This document shows positions 8,895 to 16,460 of a stretch of DNA of 64,000 bases, piece after piece. Numbering within the stretch: the first letter of the stretch is position 1; each line of letters starts with the position of its first letter. The notes below the pieces were generated by a model, which worked only from the letters and a program-made list of their open reading frames with translations, searched no databases and was not told the DNA's origin. The stretch is taken from assembly GCF_020524285.1 (NCBI RefSeq), contig NZ_JAIVKX010000022.1, positions 46,433 through 110,432 of the forward strand. Reading direction: 5' to 3'. Made by a program: the position numbers and the translations under genes. The stretch is from Alloyangia pacifica. Lineage in GTDB: Bacteria; Pseudomonadota; Alphaproteobacteria; Rhodobacterales; Rhodobacteraceae.

Positions 8895-9658
8895 GAGCTT
8901 TCCGCCCCCGGCTGCGCGAGTTGCAGGTGGCGGTGATGCTGCTGACGCGGCTGCCCGCCGGGCGGATCGCGGGGCAAGCGCCCTCGCTGGCCGCCGCCCG
9001 ATGGGCCTTTCCGCTGGTGGGCGCGCTGGTCGGGCTGATCGGCTGGGCCCTGTTTGCCGGGGCACTGGCCGCCGGGGCGTCATCGCCGCTGGCTGCAGTG
9101 CTGGCGGTGGCGGCGCAGGTGCTGGTCACCGGCGCGCTGCATGTGGACGGGCTGGCGGATTTCGCCGACGGCATCGGCGGCGGGCGAGACCGGGCGCATT
9201 GCCTCGAGATCATGCGCGACAGCCGCATCGGCAGCTACGGGGTGATGGCGCTGATCCTTGTCTCGGCGCTCTGGATCGCGGCGCTGGCGCAGCTTGGTGC
9301 GCAGTTGGGATCATTGGCGGGTGCGGGGTGGTTCGCGATGATTGGCGCGCTCAGCCGCGCTGCCATGGTCGCGGCGCAGGAGGTGCTGCCCCCGGCGCGC
9401 GCCGATGGCATGGCGCGGCTGGCCGCGGGCCGGAGCCGCACCGCGCGCGCCGCGGTGCTGGTGGTGGTTCTGCTTGGCGGGCTCGCGGGAGGCGCCTTCG
9501 GGGCGGCGCTGGTGGTGGTGTGCGGTGGCACCGGCGCGGCGGTCGGCGCTCTGGCGCAGCGCCGGATCGGCGGGGTGACCGGCGATGTGCTGGGCGCGAT
9601 CCAGATGCTCTCCGAGGTGCTGTGCTGGACGACCTTGGCGCTGCTGCTGGCCGGCTGA
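8891..9658 (+). CDS. cobS: Adenosylcobinamide-GDP ribazoletransferase (cobalamin synthase)
   Basis: A 255-residue membrane protein that joins adenosylcobinamide-GDP to alpha-ribazole (phosphate), the last step of cobalamin assembly. The acidic motif HVDGLADFADGIGGG, the divalent-metal site of CobS, is at about residues 79-93, followed by IMRDSRIGSYGV. Several hydrophobic helices follow. The start overlaps the cobT stop (ATGA). No gene follows in the operon; the next 450 bases are gene-free. Confidence 0.94.
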   Translation: MRAFRPRLRELQVAVMLLTRLPAGRIAGQAPSLAAARWAFPLVGALVGLIGWALFAGALAAGASSPLAAVLAVAAQVLVTGALHVDGLADFADGIGGGRDRAHCLEIMRDSRIGSYGVMALILVSALWIAALAQLGAQLGSLAGAGWFAMIGALSRAAMVAAQEVLPPARADGMARLAAGRSRTARAAVLVVVLLGGLAGGAFGAALVVVCGGTGAAVGALAQRRIGGVTGDVLGAIQMLSEVLCWTTLALLLAG

Positions 9659-10108
9659 CGCCACGCGGCATGGCCGGACCGCGGGCGATTGGGCCTGGAT
9701 GTGGCGCCGGGCGACCCGCTGAAGGCGCCCTTGGGGCGTCCCTCGAACACAGCGGCGATGAAGGGGCCGGTCTCGGCGCCCGGTGATGGCGCGCAGATCG
9801 ACCTTGTAAGAGATCATCCTGCTCGGCGCGCCCGATGACCGGCGGCCCCTCTCCCTTTGGATGTGCTTGCGCTTTGATGGCTCAACGCTGGCAGGAGTGC
9901 CGGATGCCGGACTCTCTGGCGAGGTCGCGTTTCTGCCTCAAAATGCCGTAAACGGTTTGCGTTTCCCTGCCCGAGTTGATAGCCGACGCTTCGATGATGA
10001 AAGCGAAGCGCATACTCAAGCCACCAGTAAGGCTCTGAAAATGCGCGCGCTCCCTGCGAGGGAGTGCCGTTTCGCTGAATTATACTTCATAAATCGAAGG
10101 AGAATACC
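9659..10108. other. Gene-free spacer between cobS and the betaine-type ABC operon
   Basis: No supported gene. Just upstream of the next gene there is a perfect inverted repeat CTCCCT-GCG-AGGGAG (10,050-10,064) and then an AT-rich stretch with a TATACT-like -10 (about 10,080). The repeat is placed where an operator for the ABC operon would be expected. At 9,700-9,820 the minus strand carries short protein-like text in two frames, perhaps a decayed gene, but no intact reading frame could be defended. Confidence 0.4.
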
Positions 10109-11095
10109 ATGCGCTCGTCGAAGCTCTTCTCGGCCGCATTTGCCGCCACCCTGACTCTGCCGATGGCAGCCGCCGCGCAGGACGATGCCGGACAATGTGG
10201 CGAGGTCTCGATCGCCCAGATGGGCTGGGCCGCGGCCGAGGTGACCACCAATATCGCCAAGTTCCTGCTCGAGCAGGGCTACGACTGCAGCGTCAACCTC
10301 GTGCAATCCGACACCATCCCCGCAATCACCTCGGTGGCCGAGAACGGCGAGCCGGACGTGGTGACCAACCTGTGGCTGAACTCGGCGGGCGACGCCTACA
10401 CCAAGCTGGAAGAGGGCGGCACGATCAAGCGCCTGACCTCGGTGCTCGAGCCGGGCGGTGTCGAAGGTTGGTGGATCCCGACCTCGCTGGCCGAAGAGCA
10501 CCCCGAGCTGACCACCATCGAGGGCATCCTCGAGAACCCCGAGCTGGTCGGCAGCCGCTTCAACAACTGCCCCGACGGCTGGGGCTGCCGCGTGGTGTCC
10601 GACAACCTCGCGCGCGCGCTTGACCTGGAAGGCCACGGCATCGAGGTGTTCAACCACGGCTCCGGCGAGACGCTGGCGACCTCGATGGGCGCAGCGGTGA
10701 CCAACGGCGAGCCCTGGTTCGGCTACTACTGGGGTCCGACCGTGCCGCTCGGCAAGTACGACATGACGCGCGTCAAGCTCGGCGACTACGACGAGGAGAA
10801 GTTCGCGCCGCTGCAGAACGCCGATACGCCCGATCCGCAGGTCTCGGACTTCCCGGCCGCGCCGATCCTCACCGCGGTCACCGCGGACTTCGCCGAAGAG
10901 AACCCGGGGGTCACCGAGTTCTTCAGCAACATGACCTTCAGCACCGACGAGATGTCCGGCCTGCTGGCGTGGAAGGACGAGAACAACGCCTCGAACGAAG
11001 AGGTCGCCGTGCACTTCCTCAGCACCTCCGGCGACACCTGGGCCGGCTGGGTGAACGACGCCGCGCGCGAAAAGCTCTCGGCCCTGCTGCAGTAA
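10109..11095 (+). CDS. Glycine betaine/choline-type ABC transporter substrate-binding protein
   Basis: A 328-residue periplasmic protein with a Sec signal (MRSSKLFSAAFAATLTLPMAAAAQ). The mature part (VSIAQMGWAAAEVTTNIAKF, NLWLNSAGDAY, GWWIPTSLAE, WFGYYWGPT) matches the OpuAC/ProX family of quaternary-ammonium binding proteins, whose aromatic residues cage the trimethylammonium group. A good ribosome site (AAGGAGA) precedes the ATG. A strong terminator-like hairpin follows before the permease gene, so the binding protein may be made in excess over the membrane subunits. The exact ligand (glycine betaine, choline, proline betaine) is not resolved. Confidence 0.88.
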   Translation: MRSSKLFSAAFAATLTLPMAAAAQDDAGQCGEVSIAQMGWAAAEVTTNIAKFLLEQGYDCSVNLVQSDTIPAITSVAENGEPDVVTNLWLNSAGDAYTKLEEGGTIKRLTSVLEPGGVEGWWIPTSLAEEHPELTTIEGILENPELVGSRFNNCPDGWGCRVVSDNLARALDLEGHGIEVFNHGSGETLATSMGAAVTNGEPWFGYYWGPTVPLGKYDMTRVKLGDYDEEKFAPLQNADTPDPQVSDFPAAPILTAVTADFAEENPGVTEFFSNMTFSTDEMSGLLAWKDENNASNEEVAVHFLSTSGDTWAGWVNDAAREKLSALLQ

Positions 11096-11140
11096 ATTCC
11101 GTGCTGCCTCCGGCGCCTGGCGCCCGGGGCAACGCCTTCC

Positions 11141-11172
11141 GACGGGGCCGGACCACCGGCCCCGTCTTTCGT
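11141..11172 (+). terminator. Intra-operon hairpin with T-tract (likely attenuating terminator)
   Basis: A perfect 11-bp stem (GACGGGGCCGG / CCGGCCCCGTC) with a 4-nt loop ACCA is followed by TTTCGTT. It lies between the binding-protein gene and the permease gene, the usual place for partial termination that keeps binding-protein levels above those of the membrane complex. Confidence 0.82.
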
Positions 11173-11212
11173 TATTCACAACAAGGGCGGGCCCCTGCGG
11201 TCCGACAGATAC

Positions 11213-12253
11213 ATGGCAACCTATGACGGCCTTTTCGACACGTTGGGCCTCAGAGACTGGTGCGACGGCGGTGCCTCGGACGGCCCGATGTCGATGGCCG
11301 ACCTGCTGGCCAAGACCCAAGGTGACGACAAGGCCGGCGCAACTTCGCTACGCGAGCTGCCGTTCCCCTCGCTCGACGCGCTGCATGACGCCTGCGGCGC
11401 CATCCCGCAGTCGCGCGATCTCACCTCGGGGCTGGAGGCCGGCTTCCTGGGGATCCGCGACGCGCTGCGGGTGGTGGTCGATCCGTTGACCCAGCCGCTG
11501 AGCTGGGCGCTGGAAGGCATGCTCAACGTGATGACCGGCACGCCGTGGTGGATCATGGTGCCGATCCTGATGCTGATCACCTGGGCGGTGAGCCGGTCGT
11601 GGAAGATCGTCGGCTTCGTGGCGCTGGTCATCGCCGGGCTGGCCTTCGTCGATCATTACGAGGTGGCGATGCAGACGCTGGCGATCATCTTCGTCTGCGC
11701 CTTCATCTGCGTGCTCATCGGGGTGCCGATCGGCATCGCCATGTCGCGCAGCGACCGGCTGCAGAACATCGTCACGCCGATCCTCGACATGCTGCAGACC
11801 TTGCCGCCCTTCGTCTACCTGATCCCGCTGATCTTCCTGTTCTCGGTGACCGAGCCGAAGCTCTACGGCATCGCGGTCATCCTCTATGCGATCGTGCCGG
11901 TGGTGCGGCTGACCAACCTCGGCATCCGGCTGGTGGATCCGGACGTGATCGAGGCCGCAGACGCCTTTGGCATGACCAAACGCCAGAAGCTCTTCGGCGT
12001 GCAGATCCCGCTCGCGCTGCCCAACATCATGGCCGGGGTGAACCAGACGATCATGATGTCGCTCGCCATGGTGGTCATCGCGTCGATGGTCTCGGCGCCG
12101 GGGCTCGGCATCCTCGTGCTGCGCGGCATCCGCAACCTCGAACTGGGCACCGGCCTAGTCGCCGGCCTCGGCATCGTGGTGCTCGCCATCGCGCTCGACC
12201 GGGTGACCAAGGCCTCGCTCGCGCGCATCGACGCCAGCCAGGCGAAACGCTGA
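11213..12253 (+). CDS. Glycine betaine/choline-type ABC transporter permease
   Basis: A 346-residue ProW/OpuAB-type permease. A soluble N-terminal region of about 85 residues precedes roughly six to seven membrane helices. The EAA-type cytoplasmic loop that docks on the ATPase is seen as EAADAFGMTKRQKLFGVQIPLALP (printed here in part: EAADAFGMT...QIPLALP), followed by IMAGVNQTIMMSLAMVVIAS, a conserved block of this family. The ATPase gene follows after 10 bases. Confidence 0.9.
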   Translation: MATYDGLFDTLGLRDWCDGGASDGPMSMADLLAKTQGDDKAGATSLRELPFPSLDALHDACGAIPQSRDLTSGLEAGFLGIRDALRVVVDPLTQPLSWALEGMLNVMTGTPWWIMVPILMLITWAVSRSWKIVGFVALVIAGLAFVDHYEVAMQTLAIIFVCAFICVLIGVPIGIAMSRSDRLQNIVTPILDMLQTLPPFVYLIPLIFLFSVTEPKLYGIAVILYAIVPVVRLTNLGIRLVDPDVIEAADAFGMTKRQKLFGVQIPLALPNIMAGVNQTIMMSLAMVVIASMVSAPGLGILVLRGIRNLELGTGLVAGLGIVVLAIALDRVTKASLARIDASQAKR

Positions 12254-12263
12254 GGAGAGGGCC

Positions 12264-13307
12264 ATGACAGACAAGACCGTGAAAGTCTCGATCCGCAACC
12301 TGTACAAGATCTTCGGCGAGGATCCGGCGGGCGCGCTCGCCGAGGTCCGATCGGGCACGACCAAGGCCGAGCTGCTCGACCGCAGCAACCACGTGCTCGG
12401 CCTCGACGACATCAACGTCGACATGAACGAGGGCGAGATCACCGTGATCATGGGCCTGTCCGGCTCGGGCAAGTCGACGCTGATCCGTCACCTGAACCGG
12501 CTGATCGAGCCCACGGCGGGCGAAGTGCTGGTGAACGGCGAGGACATCCTGGGGTGGAACGAGACGCGGCTGCGCCAGCTGCGCCGCGAGACCATGTCGA
12601 TGGTGTTCCAGAAGTTCGCGCTGCTGCCGCACCGCACCGTGCTCGAGAACGCCGGCATGCCGCTCGCGACCCGGGGTGTGGCCCAGGAGGACTGCGATGC
12701 AGAGGCGCGCAAGTGGCTCGAGCGGGTCGGGCTCTCGGGCCAGGACGAGCAATATCCGCACCAGCTTTCGGGCGGCATGCAGCAGCGGGTGGGCATCGCC
12801 CGGGCGCTGGCTTCGAACTCCGACATCATGCTGATGGACGAAGCCTTCTCGGCGCTCGACCCGCTGATCCGCACCGACATGCAGGACCTGCTGCTGGAGC
12901 TGCAGGCGGAGCTCCACAAGACGATCATCTTCATCACCCACGATCTCGACGAGGCGCTGAAGCTGGCCGATCACCTGGTGATCCTGAAGGACGGCGCGGT
13001 GGTGCAGCAGGGCGAGCCGCAGGCGATCCTGCTGAACCCGTCCGATCCCTACATCGAGGAGTTCGTTGCCGACATCAACCGCGCTCGGGTGCTGCGGGTC
13101 CGCTCGATCATGTCCCGCGACGCTCCCGCGGGGGAGATCGCCGGAGAGGTCGCTCCGGCCGACAACCTCGAAAGCGTGATCGCCAAGGCCGGCGGCAACG
13201 TCGGGCTGAGCTATCGGGTGGTGCGCGGCGGCGAGACGCTGGGCTATGTCAGCATGGCAGAGATCATGCGCGCGCTGGTGCCGCGGCGGGCGCGCGAGGC
13301 CGCCTGA
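12264..13307 (+). CDS. Glycine betaine/choline-type ABC transporter ATP-binding protein
   Basis: A 347-residue ATPase. Walker A is GLSGSGKST, the signature LSGGMQQRVGIARAL and Walker B IMLMDEAFSALD, with H-loop FITHDLDEAL. Like ProV/OpuAA it starts with a short extension before the nucleotide-binding domain and ends with a C-terminal region of about 70 residues resembling a single or degenerate CBS-type regulatory domain, which in this family senses ionic strength. It completes the importer; a strong terminator follows 34 bases after the stop. Confidence 0.92.
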   Translation: MTDKTVKVSIRNLYKIFGEDPAGALAEVRSGTTKAELLDRSNHVLGLDDINVDMNEGEITVIMGLSGSGKSTLIRHLNRLIEPTAGEVLVNGEDILGWNETRLRQLRRETMSMVFQKFALLPHRTVLENAGMPLATRGVAQEDCDAEARKWLERVGLSGQDEQYPHQLSGGMQQRVGIARALASNSDIMLMDEAFSALDPLIRTDMQDLLLELQAELHKTIIFITHDLDEALKLADHLVILKDGAVVQQGEPQAILLNPSDPYIEEFVADINRARVLRVRSIMSRDAPAGEIAGEVAPADNLESVIAKAGGNVGLSYRVVRGGETLGYVSMAEIMRALVPRRAREAA

Positions 13308-13341
13308 GCGCGGACCGGGTTCTCTGTTCGTGAGACCTTGA

Positions 13342-13369
13342 GGGCTGGCGCCTGTGCGCCAGCCCTTTG
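13342..13369 (+). terminator. Rho-independent terminator of the ABC importer operon
   Basis: A perfect 10-bp stem (GGGCTGGCGC / GCGCCAGCCC) with a CTGT loop and a following TTTG, 34 bases after the ATPase stop codon. Confidence 0.8.
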
Positions 13370-14101
13370 CGTGCGCGGTCCCCGGAGGCGGCGGGGACGG
13401 GGCGCCGGCTGACGCATTGCCGGCATGGGTGCTGGGATCGGCTGATCCGGCGATCGTTCGGCCTGAGTGTGCTGTTTGTCAGAAACACATTGCCGGGAGG
13501 CTGATTTCGCGGCTCGGAGATCCATGCGCGCGGCAGCAATGTTCGCGACCAGACGAATCGGCACGCATAAGTTGCGGGTTGCACTTTTGCCTCTTCTAGA
13601 GAGTGCCGAATTTCGGCGCGATCTTGACGTCGACGGGCAAGAAAACAGCGCGGCGACTAATTTTTTCGTTACCTTCCCCGGCGGGGTCTCCAGCGGCGGT
13701 CGCTGCGAACCGTGTCAAGAATGAGGCGTCGAAAGCCGGTTTCGTGGCCTTGACCGATACGGGTGTCCCGGCCTTTTGGATCACTTTATCTCACTTCTGT
13801 GATCGCAGGTCGGTTGCCGAAATGTGACCATCGTTGGCGACGGCAGGTACACATTCGAAACGTGCGATCTTGTTCGCCCGGAAGCTCTACTTAAAATAGA
13901 ATATGTCCACAAGAAGGCCGATGCGCATCCAAAACATGTCCAATCGGCTGATCTCCAGTCTGTGTATGTAGAAAATTCTCGAGATGATAAAAAATCACAA
14001 CAGAGTCAGCGTGTTGACATCCATTTCCCCAAAGGCATCTGTGAAACTTGAAGCTCGAGTTAACGAATTCTTAACGAATTGTGGGGGTGAAAGAGCATTC
14101 A
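13370..14101. other. Gene-poor, partly AT-rich spacer
   Basis: No convincing gene. Two short plus-strand frames exist (13,603-13,827 and 13,824-14,051, both opening with GTG and overlapping by 4 bases), but neither has a clear ribosome site or recognisable domain. From about 13,850 the composition becomes clearly AT-richer than the rest of the window. Just before the next gene there is a direct repeat, TTAACGAATT twice (14,060-14,080). A short palindrome GCCGAA-T-TTCGGC lies at 13,605-13,617. Confidence 0.35.
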
Positions 14102-14614
14102 ATGAAAGTACCAGCAGTCGAGGTCAAATGTCCCAACTGTGGAGGCTGTGCAAAATTCCATGAGCCATTCAGGTTCTACCATGCACGCAGATATGGATCG
14201 GCTCCAAAGAATGCGCACAGGTGGGGCCGACTGATCGTCGAAGAAATCTTTCCAAATGATTTCAAGTGGGAGCAGCCAGAGGGCGAAACGCCGTCGTTCC
14301 GGCACTATCCGACGGATCCCGGAGAGGGGTATCTGTTCAACCACCGTGGCATGCTGGAGTGCCCGCAGTGCAGGGCCATCGAGCCGACCGAGATCCATTG
14401 GCCCGAGGCGGCCTATTGGCGCTGGATCGCGGCAGGGGAGATTCTGGTCGCGCGAAACCGCGAACACGCCAAGGAAATCTATGAGTTCCTGGCCGGAAGC
14501 CACCGTCCGCCGAACCGCCGTCCGTCGCTGCGGAGCATTCCGTCGGTCATGCTGACCAAGCAGGTCTGGCCCGAATTGGCGCAGACCATCCTGCGCGATC
14601 TCGTCGCGGCCTGA
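14102..14614 (+). CDS. Hypothetical protein with two CPxC zinc-ribbon-like knuckles
   Basis: A 170-residue protein that I cannot assign to a named family. It has two Cys-pair knuckles, KCPNCGGC near residue 9 and ECPQCRAIEP near residue 88, suggesting one zinc site formed by distant halves. Between them the text is rich in aromatic and charged residues (FRFYHARRYGS, WGRLIVEEIFPNDFKW); the C-terminal third (HAKEIYEFLAGSHRPPNRRPSLRSIPSVMLTKQ in outline) is basic and Pro-rich. The ATG at 14,102 has AAAGAG upstream; a GTG at 14,081 is possible. The gene stands alone in an AT-richer patch, which hints at transfer or relaxed selection. Confidence 0.6.
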   Translation: MKVPAVEVKCPNCGGCAKFHEPFRFYHARRYGSAPKNAHRWGRLIVEEIFPNDFKWEQPEGETPSFRHYPTDPGEGYLFNHRGMLECPQCRAIEPTEIHWPEAAYWRWIAAGEILVARNREHAKEIYEFLAGSHRPPNRRPSLRSIPSVMLTKQVWPELAQTILRDLVAA

Positions 14615-14712
14615 GACACGGCGTCGAGGCCCGCCCTTCGCGCCGCATCGGTTGATCGTTCCGTACAAGCGTCGCTGCCGTGCATGCCGCTTGAGTTCCC
14701 GAGTGAATACAA

Positions 14713-14913
14713 ATGTCGTTTGATGATTATAACGTTGTGAGAGCAACAAGGCTGAGCGCTGCAATTCAGGCAGAAATGCTGGCGCGCACTGCCAACCACT
14801 ATGCGGCGGCCATGGAAGCCGCCATTCGGCTCGACGCGCTCTGCGGTGCTGAACCCGAAAACTGCCTGAGAGAGATCGCGATATGGCGAACCCGGCAGCG
14901 GTCAAATGGCTGA
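14713..14913 (+). CDS. Possible small hypothetical protein
   Basis: A 66-residue frame in an AT-richer region, beginning MSFDDYNVVRATRLSAA with an Ala-rich helical middle (LARTANHYAAAMEAAIRLDAL). No clear ribosome site, no domain and no neighbour that would explain it. The helical, protein-like composition is the only support. It may equally be chance. Confidence 0.3.
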   Translation: MSFDDYNVVRATRLSAAIQAEMLARTANHYAAAMEAAIRLDALCGAEPENCLREIAIWRTRQRSNG

Positions 14914-15227
14914 GGCTTCGCGCAGATATCGGGTCTTTCGGGATTATCGCGTTCGTGGAATGTGACGGCCTCGATCGATCGAGAGATTGGCGTCCCCGCG
15001 TCAGGATGGGCCTCGAAGGAGCGGCGCGCGGGACCGCCACGCCGCCGCCGCAATTTCCGGTGCGGATGTCTCGCGGACGATAGCCCTGAAGACCCGCACC
15101 GCATCCGGGTGACTCTCTATCCCGCGGCGCCCGAGGCCGGGCTGCGGGCAAGACCACCGGCGCCGCGGTCTGGCCGATCCGGAGGTGGGCGCCGAAGCCC
15201 GGCGGGGCGTCAGGCCCTGTCTCCGGA
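14914..15227. other. Spacer with nothing recognised
   Basis: About 310 bases between the small plus-strand frame and the 3' end of the minus-strand dehydrogenase. No gene, clear terminator or repeat was seen. Confidence 0.4.
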
Positions 15228-16160
15228 TCAATATCCGCGACGGGCGTCGGCGATGTCGGGCACGGTGCCCTCGGCCTCGAAGAGCTTGATATTGGCGGCG
15301 ACGATGCGGCTGCCGGTCTCGGCGTCGATGTAGGAGGCGACATGCGGCGTCACGACGATCTTCGGGTGGTCCCAGAGCGGGCTCTCCTCCGGCAGCGGTT
15401 CGATCTCGAAGACATCGAGGCTGGCGCCCGAGAGGCGGCCGCTGTCGAGCGCCGCGAGGAGGTCCGCCTCGTTGAGTTGCGGGCCGCGGCCGAGGTTCAC
15501 CACCACGGCACCGGGGGCGAGCTTGTCGAAGAGCGTGGCGTTCAGGATGCCGCGGGTGGCCTCGGTCAGCGGCAACAGGCAGACGAGGATCTCGCAGCCG
15601 TTCAGGAAGTCGTCCAGCGCCGCTTCGCCAGCGTAGCAGGTGACGCCCTCGAGCTTGCGCGGGCTGCGCGCCCAGCCCCGCACATCGAAGCCAAGCCCGG
15701 CTAGGCCCCGCGCCGAAGCGGCGCCGATATTGCCGAGCCCCATGACGCCGACGGTGCGCTTCGGCGCGGGCGGAGTCACCAGCTTGTCCCAGACATGCGC
15801 CCTCTGCTGCGCCAGGAAATCGGGCAGGCGGCGGTGGTGCAGCAGCACCTGCAGCGCCACGAATTCTTTCATCCGCTGGGTCAGGTCGGTGCCCACGGTG
15901 CGGATGATCGGCAGGTGGTCGGGCAGTTCTTCATCGGCCAGCACGTGGTCGATCCCGGCGCCGAGCGAAACCACGGCCTTGAGGTTCGGGTAGCCCGCGA
16001 TCAGCCCGGTCGGCGGCGACCAGACCACGGCGTAGAGCACCGATGCGGGATCGCTGACATCCTCGTGGCTGAGCGCGGTCATGCCGGGCAGCAGGCCCGA
16101 GAGCATTCGCGCCCAGTCTCGGCTGAGTTCGGGCGAGGGGGTGTAGACGGAAATGGACAT
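15228..16160 (-). CDS. D-2-hydroxyacid dehydrogenase, glyoxylate/hydroxypyruvate reductase A-like
   Basis: A 310-residue NAD(P)-dependent dehydrogenase. The Rossmann motif is GVMGLGNIGAASARGLAGLGF, the catalytic Arg region VVNLGRGPQLNEADLLAALDSGRLSGASLDVFE (in outline) and the catalytic His in DHPKIVVTPHVAS. Length and the short N-terminal domain fit the GhrA branch, which reduces glyoxylate and hydroxypyruvate. The ATG at 16,160 has CCGGAG upstream and removes a low-quality N-terminal extension. It lies upstream of, and on the same strand as, nothing obviously linked; ggt is 300 bases further upstream. Confidence 0.85.
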   Translation of the reverse strand: MSISVYTPSPELSRDWARMLSGLLPGMTALSHEDVSDPASVLYAVVWSPPTGLIAGYPNLKAVVSLGAGIDHVLADEELPDHLPIIRTVGTDLTQRMKEFVALQVLLHHRRLPDFLAQQRAHVWDKLVTPPAPKRTVGVMGLGNIGAASARGLAGLGFDVRGWARSPRKLEGVTCYAGEAALDDFLNGCEILVCLLPLTEATRGILNATLFDKLAPGAVVVNLGRGPQLNEADLLAALDSGRLSGASLDVFEIEPLPEESPLWDHPKIVVTPHVASYIDAETGSRIVAANIKLFEAEGTVPDIADARRGY

Positions 16161-16460
16161 GGGCTCTCCGGGAGGTCTTGAAGGCGGCATCGAAAGGGGG
16201 GGGACGGTTCGGCGTTTGGCGCCGGCCAAACCCTTGGCGGTGGCACCGGACAGCTGGCCGAGGGTCTCGCCTAGCGAAGACGTCTCCCCGGTGCCCGCGC
16301 CGGCGGTGAAACAGGCTCGGGGGCGTCGATGGCCCCGGCAAAACCTTTGGCGCAAATCAAAACCAGCCCGGTGTCGTCTGCAAGTACCGTGTCGCCTGGC
16401 GATACCGTTGAAGACGGGCGGGTGACCGGGGCCGCCGATGGGCGAGGGGCGTGCGGGGGC
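16161..16460. other. Spacer between ggt and the dehydrogenase gene
   Basis: 300 bases with no supported gene. Read on the minus strand it contains two similar short words (encoding AKGLAGAK and AKGFAGAI) about 110 bases apart, perhaps a small diverged duplication or a gene remnant. No terminator with a T-tract was found. Confidence 0.3.

Noticed and set aside
9659..10108. Cobalamin riboswitch downstream of or between cob genes
   Set aside because: The conserved cobalamin-riboswitch core words could not be found, and the position is after cobS and before an unrelated importer.
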